From Lomentospora prolificans (lineage: Eukaryota; Ascomycota; Sordariomycetes; Microascales; Microascaceae): a DNA stretch of 64,000 nucleotides. The notes under the pieces were generated by a model. That model was given only the letters and a program-made list of their open reading frames with translations. It made no database searches and was not told where the DNA came from. Shown here one piece after another: positions 1 to 8,944 of this stretch. Every line of letters starts with the position of its first letter. Position 1 is the first letter of the stretch. The position numbers were made by a program, and so were the translations under genes. The stretch lies in the NCBI GenBank assembly GCA_029532625.1, contig JARFXM010000004.1:2356001-2420000 (forward strand), written 5' to 3'.

Positions 1-920
1 TAAGCTCGATGCAGCATTAGCGCTCGACCCCGCATATTGAAGTCAGCAGTCTGTCTACCCGCCCAAGCCTGACTGCTTGGCCTGGCCGAGACAATTAGAA
101 CCCCGCAGATGTCAGGGTCAGTTCTCATTCAAACACTGGGGAAAGATCGGCTTGAAGTTGGGTGTGGAGGTGGCGCTCAGTTCAATTACCAGCAGCGTGG
201 CCAGCGAAAGGGTGCACTGAAGATGGGAGTCGTTGAAAACGGATTTGTTGAGTAAAGTATTAGCTGTTGCAGACCCGTCCGATGTATACGAAGAGGCCAG
301 TTGCGCATGGTTCGATTTGTGAGAAGAAAATCCACTCTGGCTACCCGTCGCCATACATCGCTCATGAAGTAACAGAAATTCCCTGGAGCAACCTTGAGGA
401 GACGACTAAACTTGCGTCGTGTGACCCCTCTCTGGCCCAGGGCCCACCCCAGTCCGTCACTCATGCCAGCCAGCTGCTGCTCTACTTGCGCCTGGGGTAC
501 GTAATACACATCCGACAGTCAGAGCCAGCACCCAAGCACAGGTAGCTGAGGACATCTGAAGATTGCACCCGCCATGTCTGTTCAGCGTCGCCCGGTCTGT
601 TACTCTCCTCTCGCCCTTGCCCTCGCCCTCAGACAAGCCCGAAGGCCGTTTGTACCTACCCTACCTAGCAACTCAATTGCAATATAAACATCCTTCTTGC
701 CCCTCCTCAATTCAAGTTGTCTTCTTCCTTTCCCTATCTTCATCTTCATCTCCCCGTCTTTCACCATCCTGTAAGAGCATCGTTCCCCGAGCCTATCACC
801 TGAGAATTATCACCACTGTCTAATACAGATACCATCGCCGTACTGACACACCCCTCGTCTAACCTTCCGTACTCACCAATCCGCTACATTTCCTTTTTTC
901 ACGTCAACATTGTCGACAAG
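1..920. other. Gene-free left edge and promoter/leader of the DJ-1-like gene
   Basis: No protein-like reading frame stands out here; the open frames are short and unlike known proteins. From about 595 to 830 the plus strand is rich in C and T, a common feature of fungal core promoters and 5' leaders, and it ends just before the ATG at 921. I therefore read the right half as promoter plus 5' UTR of the DJ-1-like gene. The left 500 bases show nothing I can name. Confidence 0.5.
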
Positions 921-1952
921 ATGAGTGCACACAAGACGTCGGCGGTGGTGGATGAAAATGAGCCCCTTGATGTTCTTTTCGTCCTTCACCCCAAGTTCAA
1001 TTTGTTGGACTGGGCTGGCCCTTGGGAGGTCTTTCAAACCGCCCTTCACGACGTCAACGACCCTGGTACGTCGCCCCGCATTTACCCTCCTACGCTCGCT
1101 CCCGTGCCACATGTGTTCCAAGCTGACCAACTTTCCAATGCTACAGAGACCAAAGCCTTCGATTGCACCATCGCCGCCGATGAGAAGAATATCCTCTCTG
1201 ACCAAGATGTATCCATCGTTGGTCAGATTCCATACAAGCAAGCCTACGAGGACCTCAAGAACTATGATGTTCTTGTAGTTGTTGGTGGAAACACCGAAGA
1301 AATCATTGAGAAGGAGGCCGAGCCTCTTGGTCTCATCTCCGCCTTTGCCGAGCTGCAAAAGGCTGACCCTGTCCGCGAGAGGACCCTTTTTTCTGTCTGC
1401 ACTGGCTCGCATTTCCTCGCTCACAAGGGTATCCTCGCCGGTCTTTCCGCCACTACTCATCCCAACCATATCACGAAGTTTGAGATTCTTTGCAGTCGTG
1501 CTGCAACTCGCGATCTTGACGAGCGAACCGACGTCCAGGAAGGTGTCCGTTACGTCGTCAACAATCTGCGATTCGATCTCGGAGATGAGGATGAGAACCC
1601 ATACATCCGCCGAAAGTCGGATGCGCGCCGCCCTTCTAACGCTAGGTCGGTCTCAATCTACCCGTCCGATTACCGCTTCCCTCAGCCGAATCGCTGATAC
1701 TGACTTGTTTGCCTTCATAGGAAGGGTAGCATTTCCCTGAGGGGCTCTAGCACTCGAGAGAACATTGCTCGACGTGCTGCGAAGCGCCTTGGTGGCCTGC
1801 GTGTCATCACCAGCGGTGGAGTTAGCGCTGGCACGGATGCCGCTTTGTACCTTGTCGGAGCTCTGGTCTCGGACGATTCTGCTAATGCAGTTGCCCACTC
1901 TCTCCAGTGGACCTGGCAGAAGGGCCTTGTTGTTGACGGCGTTGATGTTTAA
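921..1952 (+). CDS. DJ-1/PfpI (ThiJ) family class I glutamine amidotransferase-like protein
   Basis: Three exons are inferred: 921-1065, 1147-1645 and 1721-1952, giving 291 residues. The first intron (81 nt, GTACGT...CTACAG) keeps frame and has no stop. The second (75 nt) ends TTCATAG. The nucleophile elbow of the family is visible as SVCTGSH, with Cys at about residue 133, preceded by the VVVGGNTEE strand-turn and followed near the C terminus by VITSGGVSAGTDAAL, the typical last core segment. The family includes chaperone/deglycase, glyoxalase III-like and isonitrile hydratase-like enzymes; the sequence alone does not separate them. It is longer than a minimal DJ-1 protein (roughly 190-230 residues) because about 45 residues rich in Arg and Ser lie between the last two core strands. 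It stands alone with its own CT-rich leader. I am confident of the family but not of the substrate. Confidence 0.85.
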
Positions 1953-3551
1953 GGCGTTTTATGGGGCAATTAGGCAGTCACGACGGGTAAATGATTTGAA
2001 TTGGTTGATAAACCATGACTATTTACATGTAATAATAGTCAAGAAAGGAGTAGGCTAGATTTCAATGTACGGAAAGCGCACACCTCATTGTCTAATACCA
2101 CAGACGCTCTCTAAGCAAGCTTAAGAACCTAGCTTTTTCCCTATTCTGGCCAAGCACGATTACCCCGCATTTCGGTCTAGAACTCACAGGAGCGTCGCGC
2201 TACTGACAGACCACCAAGCCGCAGAGCAGACTTAACCATTCGACCATACTGGCTGCTCTGGCTCTGTTTGGTCGTTCATCGGCACCGAGGTATGACTAGG
2301 GGTTTTAAACAAAGATTGGCCGCTCGCCCATGAAGACCCGCCCCTCATACACTCAATGTCACAACAAAGACGAAGGTGGAGACACTGAGATAGAGCAGCA
2401 ACACCATACTAAAAATGAATAGCACATACTGCCAGTCCAACTCCATTATCGCAGCCAAGGCGAAGGAAGCGATTCTCTTACTCTAAGCCCCGTTCTGGAA
2501 TCAGGTCGGTGGCTGAAGACTAAGTAGGCTAAGGGGGCAGGTGTCTCCAGCGACCCACAACCGCCAAACGCGATACATCGCGTAAGGGCGAGGAAGCCGA
2601 AAAGGGTCAGGCTCGTGTGTTGCGAGAACCAATATACGGCTTCATCCACTTTTCAAGTCAGGTCTTGTGCTGGGACGTCAGACGCTTATTGCAGCTAGGA
2701 TCTTGCTGTGCCAGGTTGAGGTCGACCGTCAATCCCTTCTTGATGATGTGACAGAGAGTAAGGAGCCAGATCGTGCAGGTCATTACGATGAGAGCGATGG
2801 TAGGCGAGTAGGAGTATTCACTTCTGCGTTGCTCGGGCGATGCCTCTTTGTCTCCCCTACTTCGTCGACAATTCCTCCCACCGGCGAGAACCTGCCAGCC
2901 TTTGGGGAGTGGGGGTTATCACGTCGGCGGTCGCTGCCGCTCCAAAGCTCTAGGCCAATGCCTACTAAATGACGCCAAGCCGGGGAGTTCTTTGGAGAGA
3001 CTGATTGGCTGCGTCTTGAGCTGGAAGCCACCACACGGAGGCTGGTCAGAGACTCCGACGCCTTGGTGAGATGGCCAACTTCCTTTATGATGGTTTGTCT
3101 TCCTTCGCTTGACCCATTCCGCGAGGATGGTGATACTCGGGCACAGATTTGTCGAGTTGCACATCTGGGCTCCGCTTCGACGTCCCTTTCCTGAGCGCTT
3201 TAGCTGTATCAAACTTGTGAGGGTAAAACCTTCCATGGAAGGATAAATCGGGCGTGATGGCCTCTGAGAGAGTAAAGACGACACATTTCACGTGGTTGCC
3301 ATGTTCGTTTTACTTAAATACGTGGTTATTGGCTTTGTCTCCAGGTCAATGAGACGATTTCAACGATAAGTGTGAGTATGAATAATACCCAAGTGGAGGT
3401 TTAGATAACCTATTGTCCAGTCCGTAAAAGCGAAGGCGAATACAATGACTAAGAAATACGTATCTATGGTAAGCGCCCTGATTCCTACGCAACTGAGATT
3501 TTTCCGGACGACCGTCTCAGCCTAGCTCGGCGGAGGTTGGTAGATGGGAAA
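1953..3551. other. Intergenic stretch without a convincing gene
   Basis: Short open frames occur on both strands, but none has a recognisable motif, codon pattern or plausible splice partners. It holds the 3' flank of the DJ-1-like gene and the left flank of the LTR-like element that follows. Confidence 0.5.
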
Positions 3552-3791
3552 TGTGACGATATCCATCGCCGCCGCGGCTGTCGTTACCGTCGTCGCGATG
3601 GCTGTCGTCACGTGTGCGAGTCACTTGAGCATCGCGCCTTCCCTCTGGACAAACAGATCCTATATTATATAGATGCTTCTTCAGGGGCGATTTAGAGCCT
3701 CTTCTCTTCTTCCTTTTCTCCATCTTTGAATCTTTAATATATCCGTGTCAATCATCGCAGCTCCGCCTCGAACCGTGCCACGGACGTCAGA
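3552..3791 (+). mobile_element. Solo LTR-like element, copy 1 (240 bp)
   Basis: This segment is near-identical over most of its length to 28243-28496. It begins TGTGACGATATCC and ends GGACGTCAGA; the second copy ends GGACGTCACA, so the family has the TG...CA ends and short terminal inverted repeat (TGTGACG/CGTCACA) of an LTR. Inside are a TATA-like stretch (ATTATATAG), a pyrimidine-rich run and a second AT-rich stretch, as in a compact LTR promoter and poly(A) region. The flanking 5-mers are GGAAA and GAAAA, a degraded target duplication. No internal retrotransposon coding sequence lies beside it. A non-autonomous DNA element (MITE) is the alternative. Confidence 0.7.
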
Positions 3792-4483
3792 GAAAAGATA
3801 ATAGAGAAACCACTTCTCGAAGAGAATATCTAATTTTAGGTTGTGTGTGTCTAAGTGGTCACGGTATTGCTAGTCAGATATGATAAAACCACGAGGCTAT
3901 ACGTGAAACTTGATATACCCTACTGTTACGTGTCTCTATTCTATACCTGGAGGACATCGTAGAATAGTGCTGAGGATTGCTGAAGATCGACGAGTTATGA
4001 TCAATTCCTGATTGTCAGCCCCAAGTAGTGGCGGAGTGTGACGACGGAAGCAACTTGTAGGCTTAGCAGTGCTATTCCGGCACTGGCTATTGCCCGAACC
4101 CGCTCCTGGCGGTATTGGCTAGGTTCGCCTCGTGATACTACTAATAAATTTGGTATAACAGTCAGTGTTCATATATATACAATCAATACAGAAAATAGCG
4201 GGGATAATAGTAGATTCATGACCTGCATTGGCATTTGAAAATGCTTGACAATCTTGGACTCTTAAACGGGATGAAGTAAAGGTCTCGAACTGACTGGACC
4301 CACGTTTCGGTCGGAAGCCAAGCTCTCGGTGAACAACCAATGAACTTGCGGATAACCTACATATCACGTGTTAACAACTTCTGCGAAGCCAAGGAAAATC
4401 CCGACTCCAGTCCCTGAAATTGGTCCTCATTCTTGGATCGACGTTCAATATCACTACTCGATTTACCCACGGATGCGATCACA
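3792..4483. other. Intergenic stretch upstream of the uL23m gene
   Basis: I see no gene here. The base composition is AT-richer than its surroundings, with a short run of alternating TA around 4170. The last part must hold the promoter of the mitoribosomal gene that starts at 4484. Confidence 0.4.
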
Positions 4484-5260
4484 ATGGCGTCCACGGTGGC
4501 CAGAAACACCCCAGCTTTCAAGCTCGGACAAAAACAAGTCTTCCTGTAAGCCACCTCTGCAATTAACTTGGTACCGAAACCACATCAATTCTCTGCGCGC
4601 GATTCCAGACGACTACAGACGCGCCAACTAAGCTCTTTTTCTCTCTTTAATTCCTTCTCTTCGATCACGCTAACATTTCCACTCGAAAATAGCCCTAGCC
4701 ATGTTATAACCCTCATCCGCCGCGACTTCCAGCCCGCCGACTGGGCCACATTTCAGGTCCCCCTCCGCTTCACTAAGTTCGACCTTCGCGACTACCTCTG
4801 GAACCTCTACAATGTCGAAGTCACTGCTGTGCGCTCTTGGGTGCGCCGCCCCGTAGCCCCCGTTAAGAACGCCGTTGGCCGCTTCGTTCGTCCGCCCGCG
4901 GAGAAATACATGACTGTCGAGATGACGCAGCCCTTTGTGTGGCCCAAGGAGCCTGAGGATCTTTCGCCTTGGGATAACGAACTTTACAGCATGCGAGAGA
5001 AGATGTTGGCGGACCAGGAGAAGATCCGAGATGAGCGGTACAAGGGAAAAATCCCCATGGCCAGCGACGGACGCCTGACACAGGAGGAGAAGAACTACAG
5101 AGCGTTGGCGAAGGGTCTGCTTGAGGGTACGAAAAAGTGGGACAACGGTGTTACCTTGGATGCAAAGTGGGACAGCCTCATGGCGAAACGGGCAAAAGCT
5201 GAGGAGGCGAACGAGGAGGTGAAGCCTGAGGGAGCCAGCACCCCTCTCACCAAGGAATAA
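4484..5260 (+). CDS. MRP20: Mitochondrial large-subunit ribosomal protein uL23m (L23)
   Basis: Two exons, 4484-4545 and 4693-5260, encode 209 residues. The first exon gives a short basic N terminus ending FKLGQKQVFL, which joins across a 147-nt intron (GTAAGC...AAATAG) to PSHVITLIRRDFQPADWATF. That junction is characteristic of fungal uL23m. The core L23 fold follows (PLRFTKFDLRDYLWNLYNV, then a basic stretch), and a charged C-terminal extension of about 90 residues is typical of mitochondrial forms. The start at 4484 is chosen because only the tiny first exon supplies the conserved N terminus; the open frame running back from exon 2 has no family match there. The protein binds 23S-like rRNA near the polypeptide exit tunnel. 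It is convergent with the methyltransferase gene, with 170 bases between the two stop codons. Confidence 0.93.
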
Positions 5261-5430
5261 GCAACCGGTTCTAATGCGCTTAGCACCTAAATCCTAAGAA
5301 GAGGAGCTCATACTACGGCGTGGAGGTTTGACGGAGGTTGGTTGGGCTTGCTGAGATACATTGTAGCATTATATCACGACTATCGAAGGATGTACAACAA
5401 CATTTACTGAATACTGGAATAGACTTCTAT

Positions 5431-6507
5431 CTATTGATCGATTTGTGCCTTGTCAATGGAAGTGCGGGCATCCTCATCGGGATATTCCTCAACTGGGCCT
5501 TCCTCATTGGGGTATCTGGTCCAATACTCATCCGCTTGATGCTGAGTTACTTCATTCCCCCAACTCCACCATCCGGCCGTGAGATATCGCGCAAATACTT
5601 CCAATGCTTGGTATTTCGGGGGCATAATATTGTCAAAAAGGCGTTTTAAGCTCGGCTTCCTTGAATGGACGTCGGGAACGCAAACAATAACCTTTCTGTC
5701 ATGAATGTTCACTTTGGAACCACCTTTCTTTCTCGCTAAAAGCAATCTTTCCCAGGGTCTCTTCCACGTTGAATGCAGGTCGCACAGTGGCTCACCAGCA
5801 GATGTAACTTTGAGCCAAATCCATTCGCCCATCGGCTCTAGACCCCATTGTGCAAAGAGGCCACCGGGTGCGGTTAGGATTTCTGTCATTGTCTGGTTGT
5901 TAGTGACCCACACAGCAATGATGCCGCCGGGAGCTAGCAGCGCAGCGATGGGGATAAGCGCCAGCAATCGTCTGGTGTCATCCCGCCCGTAACAGACTGA
6001 GTACCCTCCCCTCTTCCTCTTCGCTGACCGATTCGGCCAGGGCGGATCAATAATGACAAGGTTAAATGAGGGCCTCATCGATATTAACTCTTGCCTCGTT
6101 TCCTCAATTGAGCCATGCAATGCACGCGACCCTTCCGGCATAAAATACGACGAGGTTGCGGACGACGACGGAGGTTCGGAGTCGGGTCGCGCGATCACGC
6201 GCGGCAAACAAAAAGGACCGGAAAAGTTCTGGTTCAAATGCTGTAGGGCGGATTTAACAGCGGCGCATGTCATAAGAAGGGAAAGCTGGGCGGCCGGTGA
6301 GGCCTCCGCGAGCTGCTCCGTCGCATTTTTTGGATCCGGGGTTAGGAACGGGGTCTGGATTGGAGGGGTAGAAATCAGCCTCCGAGTGGTTTTTTTATGT
6401 GGGTCTTGGCCCTCCTCAATCGACCTAGGTAAGTCGAGGCACACGACAGATTTGGTTTCGCTCTCATAGAGGATAGCGGAAGGCGGGGCATTGGTTGTTC
6501 GTTCCAT
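5431..6507 (-). CDS. MT-A70 family N6-adenine methyltransferase, METTL4-like
   Basis: A single exon of 358 residues. The catalytic DPPW tetrad of MT-A70 enzymes is seen at about residues 154-157 (LVIIDPPWPN), followed by GGIIAVWVTNN, GEWIWLKVTSAGEP and HSTWKRPWERLLLARK, which are S-adenosylmethionine and substrate-binding segments of the METTL4 branch. The frame continues upstream to 6771, but only a TTG lies there; the first ATG is at 6507 and the residues after it (ILYESE, then DLPRSI) resemble the usual start of fungal METTL4-like proteins. Animal METTL4 methylates U2 snRNA and has been reported to act on DNA; the target in moulds is not evident from sequence. It is divergent from the CoA-carrier gene and shares about 600 bp of upstream DNA with it. 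Confidence 0.88.
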   Translation of the reverse strand: MERTTNAPPSAILYESETKSVVCLDLPRSIEEGQDPHKKTTRRLISTPPIQTPFLTPDPKNATEQLAEASPAAQLSLLMTCAAVKSALQHLNQNFSGPFCLPRVIARPDSEPPSSSATSSYFMPEGSRALHGSIEETRQELISMRPSFNLVIIDPPWPNRSAKRKRGGYSVCYGRDDTRRLLALIPIAALLAPGGIIAVWVTNNQTMTEILTAPGGLFAQWGLEPMGEWIWLKVTSAGEPLCDLHSTWKRPWERLLLARKKGGSKVNIHDRKVIVCVPDVHSRKPSLKRLFDNIMPPKYQALEVFARYLTAGWWSWGNEVTQHQADEYWTRYPNEEGPVEEYPDEDARTSIDKAQIDQ

Positions 6508-7112
6508 TTTCTGCTCCGAAGCAGACGGTGAATAGTCCGGTGCATCGCCTTTGGTGAGAAACTGGGTCACGCGTGTTCGGTGACTACCATAAGCCCTAGG
6601 CCACGATGGGGACTGGGGAAGTGCCCTGCTCGCGTAATGCTGGGTCGTTGTAATACTTCGTAGCTTGGAGCCGGTTTGAGTCTTCGCCGAATTAAGTTTC
6701 AAAGAAAAGGTCGGCAATCCTCGGCTTGGAGAGGGACAATGGAGACCCCAGATATCCACGTGCTTAGCCAATCACAAACCCGTAAACCCACGGAATGACG
6801 TCTCTCTCACAAGCCTCTCTCGTAAGCCAGCGGGAAATTCTTCGTCGATTTTGGAAGAATTCCCGAGCGTCTGCCGGCGAAAGCACTACTGAACCTTTTC
6901 CCACTAGGGTCCCCAAATCTTCCCTCCCCGATACTGCTCGTTTTGTTCGGGCCGACACGATTCCATCACGACTCTATAACTGACCGAAGCGACATACTCG
7001 ATTTTCCTCCCTTTTATTATACAAGACAACAACGAGCGCGGGCCAAGCTAGTCCCGGTTGACGTCCGTTGAAAGTCCTCAACATCTCGTTCGGGGATAGG
7101 GGAGGCACCGGA
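6508..7112. promoter_or_regulatory. Shared divergent promoter region, METTL4-like / Leu5-like
   Basis: The two start codons (6507 minus, 7113 plus) lie 605 bases apart with opposite polarity. The right end includes TTTTATTATACAAGACAAC just before the carrier leader, a possible transcription start region. No other gene fits here; the frames reaching into it begin with TTG or lack motifs. Confidence 0.5.
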
Positions 7113-8344
7113 ATGCCTCCCGCCAACTTGGAGAATGCCCCAATGTCGATAACACAAAATCAACAACGGCAGAACTATGAGATGTCACTCTCTATGACGG
7201 AAAAGGAATCCCCCTCCTCCGCGCCCCCTCCTAGAGACGACGCGTTGGAGTTTCGGAAACAGACCTGGACTTTCAACTATGTCTGGCGCTCGGGGGTTGC
7301 GGGGGGTTTAGCGGGTTGCGCGGTACGTGTAATTTAGGTGCACTAGACATTTTTCTCCTTCTGAGTGTGCCTTTTAATGACTAACGTGTTTCCTTATGAG
7401 TACAGGGCAAGACTATTGTCGCACCGCTCGATCGCGTGAAGATACTCTTCCAGTCGAGCAATCCCACCTACGCCAAGTATTCCGGGTCGTGGGCTGGCGT
7501 TGCGGCCACGATGCGAGACATATATCACCACGATGGCCCAACAGGCTTATTCCGTGGCCATTCCGCTACGCTTCTGAGAATCTTCCCTTACGCGGCTATA
7601 AAGTTCCTCGCCTATGAACAGATCCGAAGCGTTGTCATTAAACATAATGGCCAGGAGACACCTTTCCGACGATTCCTAAGCGGGTCTCTTGCTGGAGCGA
7701 CATCCGTTGTCTGCACGTATCCCCTAGAACTCATCAGGGTTCGCATGGCTTTTGAGACTAAGATGGTCGGTGGAACATCGTTCGCATCTATAACTCGGCA
7801 GATATACAATGAGCAACCCGGTGTGAGAGCAGCCGAGCTTAGCCCTACGAATACCACATCCTCTGTTGCCCAGATCGCCGTACCCAGAGGAGGTTTCCTT
7901 AACTTTTACAGAGGCTTCGCCCCGACGATGCTCGGCATGATTCCCTATGCAGGCATGTCGTTCTTAACCCACGACACTATTGGAGACTTATTTAGGCATC
8001 ACTTGATTGCCAAGTGGACCACACTCCCGAGCCGCAAGAACTCTCCTAAGGGCAAGGCTGTACCCCTCCGGTCATGGGCAGAGCTCATCGCTGGCGGCAT
8101 AGCGGGCATGATCTCCCAGACCGTATCTTATCCTATGGAGATTATCCGACGGCGAATGCAGGTCGGTGGCGTGGTGGGCGATGGTCACAGGATGCGCATC
8201 GGTGAGACAGCAGCAATTATATTCGGAGAAAAGGGCTTCCGGGGCTTTTATGTTGGGCTTACGATCGGCTACGTCAAGGTGATACCCATGGCGGCAGTGA
8301 GTTTCTACGTTTACGAAAGGGCAAAGGGTTGGATGGGCATCTAG
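7113..8344 (+). CDS. LEU5: Mitochondrial carrier protein, Leu5 / SLC25A42-type coenzyme A transporter
   Basis: Two exons, 7113-7322 and 7406-8344 (83-nt intron, GTACGT...TACAG), encode 382 residues. The three repeats of the mitochondrial carrier family are visible through their signature motifs: PLDRVK in the first, YPLELIRVRM in the second and YPMEIIRRRM in the third, with the matching matrix segments GLFRGHSATLLRIFPYAAIKF, FYRGFAPTMLGMIPYAG and GFRGFYVGLTIGYVKVIP. Length and motif detail fit yeast Leu5p and human SLC25A42/SLC25A16, which move CoA into the matrix across the inner membrane. The frame extends upstream to 7068, but that codon is TTG; the first ATG is 7113. The first 50 residues are hydrophilic and poorly conserved. 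A related adenine-nucleotide carrier is a less likely alternative. Confidence 0.9.
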
Positions 8345-8944
8345 ATCCCCGAAGGACCATGTGCCTTGGGCCGTTTCGCGTCATTTCCTGTTTGATCTTT
8401 TTGTTTCTTGTCACAGCACCATCAGGCGTTTGAACGGAAGGGCATTTTGGGGAGGAACAGTGCTTTCTTCTGGACATAGAATCTCGGAGTCGTCCACTGG
8501 ATATACTCTTTTTCTTTTCCACCTATATCAAGTGGACCAGACTTGTATCTGTTTTCTGAGAGTCACATCTCAAAAGTTGATATCCATGCGCTTGATGACA
8601 TAACCGATCTCGACTCATTTTCCACTTTTTATGTGCTCAACTCGATGATAAAACGGGCCGTGTGCATACAGTGCATTGGACTTATATCACTGTAGACCAA
8701 TCCACACATCGCGTAACGCGTCGAGCCAATCCACTCATCCTGGAATTCGGGCCAAATCTTCCCAAGGGCGCCAATCTCCATCCTCATCAACCCAAAATTT
8801 GTCCTCAATCTCCCATCCGAATCCCGCAACCTCTCCTGTTCTCCTGTTCGACGAATTGGAAAGCTATTCCGGTCACTCGACAGGCGATCTCTCTCCCTCA
8901 TGGCGATCGCACGAGCTTGACTTAAAAGGGGAACAACTCAGGCA
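8345..8944. other. Intergenic, 3' flank of carrier and promoter of ORC4
   Basis: About 600 bases between two plus-strand genes. I see no coding signal. The right part must contain the ORC4 promoter; no specific element can be named. Confidence 0.45.

Noticed and set aside
6508..6771. Upstream extension of the METTL4-like frame to 6771
   Set aside because: The codon at 6769-6771 is TTG on the minus strand, not ATG; the added 88 residues have no family match, and ATG 6507 fits homologue starts.
7068..7112. Upstream start of the carrier gene at 7068
   Set aside because: The codon is TTG; the first ATG in frame is 7113.
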